Origin: a virus
Reading direction: 5' to 3' (one strand)
Virus record (IMG/VR): IMGVR_UViG_3300033892_000009
Coordinates: 1 to 24,701 of that record
Length of the DNA: 24,701 nt
Part shown: piece after piece, positions 1-5,170 of the stretch
Position numbering within the stretch: the first letter of the stretch is position 1
Layout: every line of letters begins with the position of its first letter
Notes under the pieces: generated by a model
The model's database searches: none
What the model was told of the DNA's origin: nothing
What the model saw: the letters and a program-made list of their open reading frames with translations, nothing else
Made by a program: the position numbers and the translations under genes

Positions 1-1130
1 CCGTCAACAAATACCCTTGTGGGGCGCCTGAAGCGTTTTTGAAAATCCATCGCGCCCAATACAAATCCAGCTGAGGCTGCACCATAAGGCGTAAACTCAC
101 ATCGTGACACCGCAGTGGGCGCGTACTTGACCAATATCTCCTTAACGAGATCGCCAGACCGTTCGTCTTCCACGTATATGTCACATTCTGGATAATTTTC
201 GTCATCCATTTGCGACATCGCAAATTCAGGACTAATCCCAGTTACGATGGTCTTTTGTGGCTGCGTACTCATCACATATATGCGGGCCTCGGGTGGAAGC
301 TCGCTCAATATGTATGGGGAGTGCGTTGTCATAATTATTTGAACGTCTTGTTGACGAGCACGGTCTGCAAGCCATCTCATGAGTCTGCGTTGCACGCGAG
401 GATGAAGCGATGTCTCAATCTCGTCGATTAAAACCAAGCTTGTATTTTTGAACTCTACTTGAAGAAAATCTTCCATCGTGAGTTCGCCAGCTCCGTGATG
501 GAAACCCGAGTTTTCGATTCCGGATGCCTTTAGCACTGGAATTCCGCGCTTGGCGTCCATCGATGTTATGGCGAGGCGAGCTTCTTCGTAGTCTCTGCCC
601 ATGATGTGAGAGAGAGACGCCACTCTTGCCTTATCCCAGGCCGAGGCCGATGCTTCTTGCACCTGAGGGTTTGCCAGTCGGAAATAACCAACTCGTTCAG
701 CAATGGGCTGCACTCGACTGAGGTCGATATAATTTACGTGCCGTCGAGGTCGCTTTGAGTATCCTCTCCAACGTTCCAATTTCTTAAGACCATCAGAAAG
801 GGATTGGGAGCCTTGTCTTATTGTGTAGGTAATGGATGCGCCGCGGAGATTGTCCCATCGGGTTTCTGGCAAAAAGTCAGTTGGATAATATCCCCTCTCT
901 TCAGAAGGAGCATTCTCGGGTGGCTGAAAGACCGAAGCCGCACATTGAAGGACTGTGCTCTTTCCCGCTCCATTTTCTCCGACTATCGCGACGATCGGAA
1001 ATTTGAATTCTATTTTCTGTCCCGTCCAACCTCGAATGCCAGAAATCTCCAACGCGTCGAGACGCTTCGGCCAGCCCGTATTAGCGTTCCACTTGTTGTA
1101 AAGCCTGCGGACGTCTGAACTCAGCGCCAT
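1..1130 (-). CDS. AAA/ABC-type ATPase with TOPRIM-like domain (OLD-like), C-terminus beyond window edge
   Basis: The minus-strand frame stays open from an ATG at 1130 to the window edge, giving about 376 residues without a stop. Near residue 50 is a Walker A motif, GENGAGKST. A Walker B reads LVLIDEIETSLHP near residue 240, followed by TTHSPYILSELPPEARIY, the switch-histidine block typical of SMC/RecF/OLD ATPases. After residue 310 the sequence CDIYVEDERSGDLVKEIL looks like the acidic start of a TOPRIM nuclease domain, and the window ends just as VFVDG begins, where the second acidic TOPRIM motif is expected. GGAG lies 8 bases before the start. OLD-family ATPases with TOPRIM act as DNA nucleases, several of them in phage defence (OLD, GajA, retron-associated). 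Which subtype this is cannot be decided without the missing C-terminus and the next gene. Confidence 0.85.
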   Translation of the reverse strand, partial: MALSSDVRRLYNKWNANTGWPKRLDALEISGIRGWTGQKIEFKFPIVAIVGENGAGKSTVLQCAASVFQPPENAPSEERGYYPTDFLPETRWDNLRGASITYTIRQGSQSLSDGLKKLERWRGYSKRPRRHVNYIDLSRVQPIAERVGYFRLANPQVQEASASAWDKARVASLSHIMGRDYEEARLAITSMDAKRGIPVLKASGIENSGFHHGAGELTMEDFLQVEFKNTSLVLIDEIETSLHPRVQRRLMRWLADRARQQDVQIIMTTHSPYILSELPPEARIYVMSTQPQKTIVTGISPEFAMSQMDDENYPECDIYVEDERSGDLVKEILVKYAPTAVSRCEFTPYGAASAGFVLGAMDFQKRFRRPTRVFVD

Positions 1131-1236
1131 CAACTTGCTCCTGTCGCGTCATCACGCCATGTGACAGCATCCCCTGGCTCAATTTTTGGACATTAAGCAA
1201 TCAGAAGCAAGTTATTTTTCATGAATTAGCGACAGC

Positions 1237-1377
1237 TACCTAGGGTTAGCGCCGCCAAATAGCGCCCTAATCCGCACTCCTCAGCCGCCGCATCCGGTCA
1301 AATGACTGCACAACTAACGGTTTTCTCTATCGGTATTGTAATTTTAAGTTGAGTCACCATCTAGGTAAGGTACCTAG
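1237..1377. promoter_or_regulatory. Three TACCTAG half-sites, two forming a perfect inverted repeat
   Basis: CTAGGTA-AGG-TACCTAG at 1361-1377 is a perfect 7-base inverted repeat with a 3-base spacer. A third copy of the half-site, TACCTAG, lies at 1237-1243. All fall in the intergenic region between the divergent ATPase gene and the small gene at 1412, so they could be an operator for either or both. The RNA form could also take part in folding of the 1412 leader. No regulator can be named. Confidence 0.35.
1274..1296 (+). repeat. Dispersed short repeat, copy 1
   Basis: The 23 bases here are identical to those at 2902-2924; the core is CAGCCGCCGCATCCG. Related shorter copies are at 1711-1726 and 2508-2520. 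All four are intergenic and lie 3' of one small gene and 5' of the next. The core is GC rich and does not fold on itself. Function unknown. Confidence 0.7.
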
Positions 1378-1390
1378 AAATGTTTTTAGG

Positions 1391-1409
1391 TATTTCCGGA
1401 AAGGAAATA
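1391..1409 (+). promoter_or_regulatory. Hairpin occluding the ribosome binding site of the gene at 1412
   Basis: TATTTCC-GGAAA-GGAAATA is a perfect 7-base stem with a 5-base loop ending two bases before the start codon at 1412. The probable Shine-Dalgarno (AAGGAAA, 1401-1407) lies in the loop and 3' arm, so folding would limit ribosome access. The stem is AU rich and could melt with temperature or by antisense pairing. The fold is seen in sequence; regulation is inferred. Confidence 0.4.
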
Positions 1410-1411
1410 CG

Positions 1412-1537
1412 ATGACCGACAGCAATCAAAATGCACCCAAAGCGCCCCAGACCGTTGCGCCGGGTGAAAATAAGCCGGGTCAGCAGCAGGATAATGGTGG
1501 CAACAAGCCAACTGAGAAGCCTACTGAACAGAAGTAA
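1412..1537 (+). CDS. Small disordered protein (41 aa)
   Basis: Begins MTDSNQNAPKAPQTVAPG and is made almost entirely of Gln, Asn, Pro, Lys, Gly and Thr, with KPTEKPTEQK at the end; it has no hydrophobic core and should be unstructured. The ATG at 1412 is chosen over the upstream TTG at 1349 because AAGGAAA sits just before it. A clean intrinsic terminator follows the stop, which supports a real single-gene transcript. Its function is not recognised. Confidence 0.6.
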   Translation: MTDSNQNAPKAPQTVAPGENKPGQQQDNGGNKPTEKPTEQK

Positions 1538-1563
1538 TTTGCCCGAATGGGCCGATGAGGAAA

Positions 1564-1586
1564 GCCCGGCAAGTGCCGGGTTTTTT
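1564..1586 (+). terminator. Intrinsic terminator after the 41-aa gene
   Basis: CCCGGC-AAGT-GCCGGG followed by six T residues: a perfect 6-base GC stem with a tetraloop and U-tract. It lies 27 bases after the stop at 1537 and 18 bases before the next start at 1604, so the 31-aa gene is reached only by readthrough or its own promoter. Confidence 0.9.
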
Positions 1587-1603
1587 CTTTTCTGGAGATC
1601 CGA

Positions 1604-1699
1604 ATGGTGAAGCTTCGAGAGTGGTTCGTACCGCCGATTGTCGTACCGCTGCTACTTGCTTTGTTGGTAGCTCTGGCAGTTCTTTGGCAATCAATCTAA
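1604..1699 (+). CDS. 31-aa single-pass membrane peptide
   Basis: Translates as MVKLREWFVPPIVVPLLLAL followed by LVALAVLWQSI and a TAA stop. The peptide has a short basic/aromatic N-terminus, then about 20 hydrophobic residues, so it should span the inner membrane with the N-terminus inside. CTGGAG lies 7 bases before the ATG. It starts directly after the terminator of the preceding gene. The size and composition resemble stress-related membrane microproteins, but no family is recognised. Confidence 0.6.
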   Translation: MVKLREWFVPPIVVPLLLALLVALAVLWQSI

Positions 1700-1710
1700 C
1701 CAGCTGATTA

Positions 1711-1726
1711 CAGCCGTCGCATCCGG
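1711..1726 (+). repeat. Dispersed short repeat, copy 2
   Basis: CAGCCGTCGCATCCGG, one base different from the core of the copies at 1274-1296 and 2902-2924. It begins 12 bases after the stop of the 31-aa membrane peptide gene and lies upstream of the operon that starts at 1878. Confidence 0.6.
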
Positions 1727-1842
1727 CGATCTATTTTTCGAAAATGACTTATTTTGCTAAGGGGCTCGTTTAAATCAGCATCGTAGCTATATGTGAAACA
1801 TCACCGCGCTGCCTCCGGCATCTATCGGTGACTGAGAGTATT

Positions 1843-1872
1843 GTGCTCCCGCCCTCTGCATCAGAGGAGCAC
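1843..1872 (+). promoter_or_regulatory. Hairpin sequestering the Shine-Dalgarno of the 1878 operon
   Basis: GTGCT (1843-1847) pairs with AGCAC (1868-1872), and CCTCTG (1853-1858) pairs with CAGAGG (1862-1867), with a CAT loop and a CCCGC bulge on the 5' side. The Shine-Dalgarno GAGGAG at 1864-1869 is entirely inside the paired 3' arm, 8 bases before the ATG. Translation would need opening of the helix. The pairing is seen; regulation is inferred. Confidence 0.5.
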
Positions 1873-1877
1873 TTTCG

Positions 1878-2072
1878 ATGTTTCATTCCACAACCTCACT
1901 GCTACCGCCTGCTCAGCGCTTGATCAAAGAGATCCAGCGCCTGCGGAAGGAGGCGAGCTTCACCCCCCTAAGTGTCAAGCGCCAAAGGCTCATTCAGCGA
2001 GCTCGAGAGGCGCAGGCTGCAATTCGGACCAACGGTTGGATCAACTCTCCTGGCCTCCGACCCCCGACATGA
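1878..2072 (+). CDS. Small basic hypothetical protein (64 aa), first of three coupled genes
   Basis: Starts MFHSTTSLLPPAQRLIKEIQ and continues as a mostly helical, Arg/Lys-rich chain, including KRQRLIQRAREAQAAI. AGGAG lies 8 bases before the ATG but within a hairpin. The stop TGA overlaps the next start as ATGA. A longer frame in this region (from 1841) overlaps it, but only the 3' part of that frame, from 2069, has features of a gene. No known domain is recognised; the helical basic character would suit a nucleic-acid-binding or antitoxin-like peptide, which is only a guess. Confidence 0.5.
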   Translation: MFHSTTSLLPPAQRLIKEIQRLRKEASFTPLSVKRQRLIQRAREAQAAIRTNGWINSPGLRPPT

Positions 2073-2278
2073 TGGAGGGCCCCGCCTTCATGCGAGCCGG
2101 CATGAAAAGGCTTCGTCGGCTCCGTTCAGGATTGGGGACTAAAGCCGACTCCGCAATCACTGCAGCCTTAAACCGTCTCTGGGAGAAAGAGATGGAACGA
2201 AACGGTATGCAGATTCAAATGGACAAATCGAAGTCGGACCGTTCCCCGACAGGCCGACAAACGGAGGACCAGCCATGA
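2069..2278 (+). CDS. Small basic hypothetical protein (69 aa), second of three coupled genes
   Basis: Begins MMEGPAFMRAGMKRLRRLRS and ends with a polar tail rich in Asp, Lys, Ser and Gln. The middle (SAITAALNRLWEKEMERNG) should form an amphipathic helix. The start overlaps the previous stop as ATGA, which implies translational coupling; ATG at 2072 or 2089 are alternatives. Its own stop overlaps the next start in the same way. Function not recognised. Confidence 0.5.
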   Translation: MMEGPAFMRAGMKRLRRLRSGLGTKADSAITAALNRLWEKEMERNGMQIQMDKSKSDRSPTGRQTEDQP

Positions 2279-2481
2279 TAAATCATCGCTTTGGTCGAAA
2301 GGTCAGATTACATTCAACAGCAGCGATAAAGCATCAGATCCTAACATTGATGCTTGAGGATGAGATTCGAGCCGCACCTGGAAACTCTACCTTTCAGGCA
2401 CACAAATCACCGGCTATCGCAGCGTTGGAAAAACTTCGTGATCGGGGACATGACCGGTTCTCGTACCAGCCAGCCCTCTAA
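2275..2481 (+). CDS. Small hypothetical protein (68 aa), third of three coupled genes
   Basis: Begins MINHRFGRKVRLHSTAAIKH. The start overlaps the preceding stop as ATGA and GGAGGACCAGCC precedes it, giving a strong Shine-Dalgarno (GGAGG) 7 bases upstream. The chain is basic with a likely helix around residues 15-30 and another near SPAIAALEKLRDRG. No family is recognised. A repeat copy follows 27 bases after the stop. Confidence 0.45.
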   Translation: MINHRFGRKVRLHSTAAIKHQILTLMLEDEIRAAPGNSTFQAHKSPAIAALEKLRDRGHDRFSYQPAL

Positions 2482-2507
2482 TTCGCCCATCAGCCTGCGC
2501 TTCGCGG

Positions 2508-2520
2508 TCGCCGCATCCGG
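2508..2520 (+). repeat. Dispersed short repeat, copy 3 (short)
   Basis: TCGCCGCATCCGG matches the 3' half of the repeat core seen at 1274-1296, 1711-1726 and 2902-2924. It lies just after the gene ending at 2481. Being shorter, it is the least certain of the four. Confidence 0.4.
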
Positions 2521-2604
2521 AAATCGGCGGCTCTGCAGATGAGTTCCACTTTGGCAGCCTCCATAACAAAATAGACTTGGAACCGAGCCTGTCCCCACGG
2601 CATT

Positions 2605-2898
2605 ATGAAGGTCGATTTTGGGGAACTCAGTGTAACGGCCATGAAGGACATCAAGCTTTACATCGACAAACTCAATTCCGACGCAGAGCATTGCGTCACG
2701 ATCAGCGAAACGGCCACGAACGAGGCCAAGCGCGTTGCCTTTAGCAATTTAGCCGGGACCTACCGAAAGCTAGCGCAAGATCTCCAACGAATTTTGGAGG
2801 ATCACGCTGAGACCGACGCTCAAAGGGATGGACATCTGCTCGGGCTCCTCTCTGGTGAGGATGACCAAAAAGCGAGATCAAAAAATCGGAACGACTAG
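2605..2898 (+). CDS. Small helical hypothetical protein (97 aa)
   Basis: The centre (AEHCVTISETATNEAKR, then FSNLAGTYRKLAQDLQRILE) follows the pattern of small rhizobial proteins with a Cys-containing helix, an acidic/basic linker and a YRxLA helix, a widespread uncharacterised group. The C-terminal 30 residues are polar and probably disordered. Neither the ATG at 2605 nor the one at 2641 (MKDIKLYIDKLNSD) has a convincing Shine-Dalgarno; 2641 would give 85 residues and fits the family length better. It is flanked on both sides by repeat copies, with separate transcription likely. Confidence 0.55.
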   Translation: MKVDFGELSVTAMKDIKLYIDKLNSDAEHCVTISETATNEAKRVAFSNLAGTYRKLAQDLQRILEDHAETDAQRDGHLLGLLSGEDDQKARSKNRND

Positions 2899-2901
2899 TC
2901 G

Positions 2902-2924
2902 GCACTCCTCAGCCGCCGCATCCG
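2902..2924 (+). repeat. Dispersed short repeat, copy 4 (23 bases identical to copy 1)
   Basis: Begins 3 bases after the stop at 2898 and is identical over 23 bases to 1274-1296. It precedes the DUF3606 gene by about 60 bases. A perfect 23-base match 1.6 kb apart is not expected by chance. Confidence 0.7.
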
Positions 2925-2983
2925 ATCGCTGGAACTGGCAGCCTGCCCGCTTGTTCTAGCGTGGCTACCCAGGTGGAGGTGCC

Positions 2984-3160
2984 ATGGCCGACGATCTGTC
3001 CAAGAAGGGTCCGCAGGACCGCAATCACATCAACATGAATGAAGACTATGAGGTGAAGTACTGGACACACCATCTTGGTGTGAGCCGGGAAGAACTTCAG
3101 AGAGCCATCGATAAGGTAGGCAACTCCGCTGCATCAGTACGGAAGGAACTGGGGAAGTAG
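2984..3160 (+). CDS. DUF3606 family protein (58 aa)
   Basis: The protein reads MADDLSKKGPQDRNHINMNE, then DYEVKYWTHHLGVSREELQR and ends SVRKELGK. This is the complete DUF3606 signature: an N-terminal D-x-S-K-K-G-P-x-D-R-x-x-I-N box, an E-x-Y-E-V-x-Y-W-T box and a short helix-turn-helix-like end (GVSREELQRAIDKVGNSAASVRKEL). Family members are about 60 residues and very common in Rhizobiales, often near stress genes, with unknown function. GGTGGAGGTGCC gives a strong Shine-Dalgarno 5-7 bases before the ATG. Confidence 0.92.
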   Translation: MADDLSKKGPQDRNHINMNEDYEVKYWTHHLGVSREELQRAIDKVGNSAASVRKELGK

Positions 3161-3186
3161 TCTAGTCGAGGTTTATTGCATCGCAA

Positions 3187-3218
3187 ATGGCCGGCACGGG
3201 TCATGCCATACCGGCCAT
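3187..3218. terminator. Possible bidirectional hairpin terminator
   Basis: ATGGCCGG (3187-3194) and CCGGCCAT (3211-3218) form a perfect 8-base stem between two converging genes (ends at 3160 and 3227). There is no T-tract on either side, so intrinsic termination would be weak; the placement is the main support. Confidence 0.35.
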
Positions 3219-3226
3219 GCGCAGGC

Positions 3227-3427
3227 TCACTTGGCCGGGGGACTATCGATCCCAAGACCACGCTCAAGACTGGCGATTCTGGATTCCAGATCCATCATCC
3301 AGTCCTCAGCAGGAATCATCCTAGGGGTCCCGAACTTGATCTCGGAGCCGAGTACGGCCTCTTTCAGCCGTCGAAGCCGCGGAAGTTCAAAAGCTTGTGG
3401 TACACTTCCGAACATAGCGACCTCCAT
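3227..3427 (-). CDS. Small hypothetical protein (66 aa) coupled to the gene before it
   Basis: Begins MEVAMFGSVPQAFELPRLRR. The ATG at 3427 overlaps the preceding TGA as TGATG, so it is probably translated by re-initiation; a TTG one codon earlier is an alternative start. The middle (EDWMMDLESRIASLERGLGI) should form a short coiled helix. It is last in the hsp20 unit, downstream of the gene at 3427-3753. Function not recognised. Confidence 0.45.
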   Translation of the reverse strand: MEVAMFGSVPQAFELPRLRRLKEAVLGSEIKFGTPRMIPAEDWMMDLESRIASLERGLGIDSPPAK

Positions 3428-3753
3428 CAAGCCGCGGCGGGGACGCGAGATACAGATCGACGCCGGAGCGGTTTTCCTCCCGGGGGTCGAGGTCGGTGAT
3501 CCAGGCTTGAAAGGGCATCGAGGATTTCATCGATCGTCACCGGTTGCCGCTGCCCGGGGCTTGCCCTGAGCGAAGGGCACGAAGTTACGGCGGCTGCATC
3601 CGAAGCCCAAGACGCCAAGATAGCTCGCTTCTCTGCCTTGGTCAGCCCTTCTTGGGCGAGAACATCTCGGGGATGGTCGTAGACCAACCCGGGATGGAAG
3701 ATGCCGTTGAGGTCAAAAACATCGTCATCGTTGAATCTGGTATGTACAGTCAT
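3427..3753 (-). CDS. Conserved rhizobial hypothetical protein downstream of hsp20 (108 aa)
   Basis: Begins MTVHTRFNDDDVFDLNGIFH; the core HPRDVLAQEGLTKAEKRAIL followed by ASWASDAAAV and then VTIDEILDALSSLD is a pattern I recognise from short uncharacterised Bradyrhizobium/Rhizobium proteins (the K-R-x-I-L-A-S-W-x-S-D block is diagnostic). The ATG at 3753 is chosen because AGGAGG lies just upstream; the frame itself opens further up. It follows hsp20 in the same direction across a 75-base spacer that contains a strong hairpin, so it probably shares the heat-inducible transcript at a lower level. Role unknown. Confidence 0.8.
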   Translation of the reverse strand: MTVHTRFNDDDVFDLNGIFHPGLVYDHPRDVLAQEGLTKAEKRAILASWASDAAAVTSCPSLRASPGQRQPVTIDEILDALSSLDHRPRPPGGKPLRRRSVSRVPAAA

Positions 3754-3792
3754 GTCGTCCTCCTTTCTCTCCTTTCGTTGCGGACGGCAAAC

Positions 3793-3820
3793 GAAGCGGC
3801 TCGGGGTACCGAACCGCTTC
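3793..3820 (-). terminator. Strong intercistronic hairpin after hsp20
   Basis: GAAGCGG pairs with CCGCTTC and the inner TCGG with CCGA around a TACC loop; with one G-U pair this makes a 12-base stem. It sits 8 bases after the hsp20 stop and upstream of the next gene. Only three T residues follow, so it may act as a partial terminator or a 3' stabiliser that lets hsp20 be expressed more than the downstream genes. Confidence 0.55.
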
Positions 3821-3828
3821 AAGGAAGG

Positions 3829-4278
3829 TCAGGCGGCCTTCGATTCAATCTGGAGAACGTTCGAAGAGCCCGCGTTGATTTCGATTTTGCGCGGCTTCAT
3901 TGCCTCCGGAACCTCTCGGAACAGATCGATACGCAGAATGCCATTTTCGAACGAGGCACCTTTCACCTCGACGTGGTCAGCAAGGCTAAACTGCCGCCGG
4001 AACGCCCGCGCGGATATTCCATGATATAGGAACTCACGCTTTTCCTCGTTCTTGCGGCCATCAATGGTAACAACATTCTGCTCGGCAGTGATGTTGACAT
4101 CGCTCGGCGCGAAGCCAGCCAGCGCCAGCGAAATCTGGTACTGATTGTCACCGACGCGCTCGATGTTGTACGGGGGGTAGCTTTCCTCGCTGTTGCGTTG
4201 TGCCGCATCAACGAGGTCGATCAATCGGTCGAAGCCAATTGATGACCGCCAGAGAGGCGTAAAATCAAAAGTCCTCAT
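3829..4278 (-). CDS. Small heat-shock protein, Hsp20/alpha-crystallin family (IbpA-like)
   Basis: The 149-residue protein begins MRTFDFTPLWRSSIGFDRLI and contains the alpha-crystallin domain at about residues 35-130: YPPYNIERVGDNQYQISLAL, then GFAPSDVNITAEQNVVTIDG, YHGISARAFRRQFSLADHVE and ASFENGILRIDLFREVPEAM. The closing GILRIDL and PRKIEI match the conserved C-terminal part of rhizobial class A sHsps. It is an ATP-independent holdase that binds unfolding proteins in the cytoplasm. The ATG at 4278 is chosen over an upstream in-frame start (4320) because GGAGG precedes it and forms part of a ROSE element. It heads a three-gene unit. Confidence 0.96.
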   Translation of the reverse strand: MRTFDFTPLWRSSIGFDRLIDLVDAAQRNSEESYPPYNIERVGDNQYQISLALAGFAPSDVNITAEQNVVTIDGRKNEEKREFLYHGISARAFRRQFSLADHVEVKGASFENGILRIDLFREVPEAMKPRKIEINAGSSNVLQIESKAA

Positions 4279-4386
4279 AGCCAAATCCTCCACAGAGCAA
4301 GTTGGATACGGCCAGGACACCGGACACCACCGGCGCCCGCCTCGCGGAACCCATCAGGCGCTCCGCACCACTCATCGTGGCGAAAA
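4279..4386 (-). promoter_or_regulatory. ROSE-type RNA thermometer upstream of hsp20
   Basis: The leader of about 105 bases has several GC-rich hairpins. The last one, 4281-4305 on the minus strand, has CCAA pairing with TTGG and CTTGCTC opposite GAGGAT, which contains the Shine-Dalgarno. The U-U-G-C-U segment facing A-G-G-A with a G opposite G is the hallmark of ROSE elements, known from Bradyrhizobium and other rhizobial small heat-shock genes, where melting above about 37-42 degrees C frees the ribosome binding site. Confidence 0.85.
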
Positions 4387-4387
4387 A

Positions 4388-4416
4388 AAATTAGAGCAAG
4401 GCGGATCGTCTTCAAG
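4388..4416 (-). promoter_or_regulatory. Probable RpoH (sigma-32) promoter of hsp20
   Basis: On the minus strand, CTTGAAG (4416-4410) is followed after 13 bases by CTCTAATTT (to 4388). This resembles the CTTGAAA / CCCCATnT heat-shock consensus and sits about 110 bases before the hsp20 start, at the upstream end of the ROSE leader. The -10 match is imperfect. Confidence 0.5.
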
Positions 4417-4431
4417 AGGTACCCGAAAAAA

Positions 4432-4674
4432 TTAATCGGCCGAGCGCAACCGCCTCATCCGGAACTCGATCCGATCGCCCGGTAGCTCCTGCCACCATTC
4501 GACCTCGGACATGTAGGCCGCAGCCGGCCAGCGATCGAGCCACAGGCGAGCTCTCGCTCTCGCCTCCTCGCGCGGCAGCGTGAAGGTCTCCCGAACATAG
4601 CCATCGTCGGCCACCTTCGCCTTCCGGCGCCGGGATAAGCTTTCAGCCAGATCTTTCGGTGTGCGGTAGGTCAT
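4432..4674 (-). CDS. Conserved hypothetical protein (80 aa)
   Basis: Begins MTYRTPKDLAESLSRRRKAK; the middle FTLPREEARARARLWLDRWP and then AAAYMSEVEWWQELPGDRIE give an Arg-rich amphipathic helix followed by aromatic residues. The pattern (ARxKARxxxDRxPxAAYMxExExW) is familiar from rhizobial proteins of unknown role. It lies upstream of the hsp20 promoter in the same direction and is divergent from the gene at 4764; no clear Shine-Dalgarno is visible. Confidence 0.7.
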   Translation of the reverse strand: MTYRTPKDLAESLSRRRKAKVADDGYVRETFTLPREEARARARLWLDRWPAAAYMSEVEWWQELPGDRIEFRMRRLRSAD

Positions 4675-4763
4675 CGAGCAAAGCTAAGTGCTGTGATGTT
4701 CCAAATCCACATCCACCAGACCTAGGACTATTTGCCTACAGCGAATTGGACTACGTTTGTCCT

Positions 4764-4961
4764 ATGAGCATCATCCCTTTCCGTCCCCGCCGCACCCTCT
4801 CCCACCGCACCAGTGATAAGGCCGTGAAGGACTTTGAGCGAGTGGCCAAGAGCCAAGGCTTATTCATCGACGACAAGCGGATTCTGGATCTGCTCAACAA
4901 CCCCAACCCGACCGGCGAGACGATCGAGGAATTGGCGAAGCTGTTAGGGCAAAGCGAATGA
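4764..4961 (+). CDS. Small hypothetical protein (65 aa), first of three overlapping genes
   Basis: Begins MSIIPFRPRRTLSHRTSDKA; the C-terminal part GETIEELAKLLGQSE suggests a short helical module. There is no clear Shine-Dalgarno before the ATG at 4764, and the frame opens further upstream (4659), so the start is uncertain. The stop overlaps the next start as ATGA. No domain recognised. Confidence 0.5.
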   Translation: MSIIPFRPRRTLSHRTSDKAVKDFERVAKSQGLFIDDKRILDLLNNPNPTGETIEELAKLLGQSE

Positions 4962-5170
4962 CTGACGACCCCAACGACGCTTATGAGGTCGCGCCCATCC
5001 CGCCTGGTGAACTGATGCACTCATATGGCTGGTGGCAATGCGTTCGTAATGGCGAGCTGCAATGGATCGGGCCTGAGGATCGTATGCGCGAATTAGCGAG
5101 CGATCCAGAGGCAAGAAACGAGGCGCGGCGCAGCAAGATGCACCACGATAGGAAGAGTGCGGATGCCTAG
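4958..5170 (+). CDS. Small hypothetical protein (70 aa), second of three overlapping genes
   Basis: Begins MTDDPNDAYEVAPIPPGELM; the segment SYGWWQCVRNGELQWIGPED is rich in Trp and looks like a small beta fold, followed by an Arg/Glu-rich helix (RMRELASDPEARNEARRSKM). The start overlaps the preceding stop as ATGA and the stop overlaps the next gene by 8 bases, so the three genes are probably coupled. Function not recognised. Confidence 0.6.
   Translation: MTDDPNDAYEVAPIPPGELMHSYGWWQCVRNGELQWIGPEDRMRELASDPEARNEARRSKMHHDRKSADA

Noticed and set aside
210-1118. Plus-strand frames at 210-431 and 804-1118
   Set aside because: Both lie opposite the ATPase gene, whose motifs are unambiguous.
1841-2278. 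A 145-codon reading of the plus strand starting at 1841
   Set aside because: Its first half overlaps the better supported gene at 1878, which has a strong Shine-Dalgarno, and is low in protein-like character. Only the part from 2069 is kept.
3563-3578. GCCCT...AGGGC inverted repeat of the kind seen in dispersed intergenic repeats
   Set aside because: It lies inside the conserved 108-aa gene and is translated without disturbing the family pattern; the stem is only 5 bases.
3544-4029. Plus-strand frames opposite hsp20 and its downstream gene
   Set aside because: They are shadows of clearly recognisable minus-strand genes and have no ribosome sites.
4726-4763. AGGAC ... GTCCT arms in front of the gene at 4764
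   Set aside because: Five-base arms with competing pairings are too weak to call an operator or leader structure.
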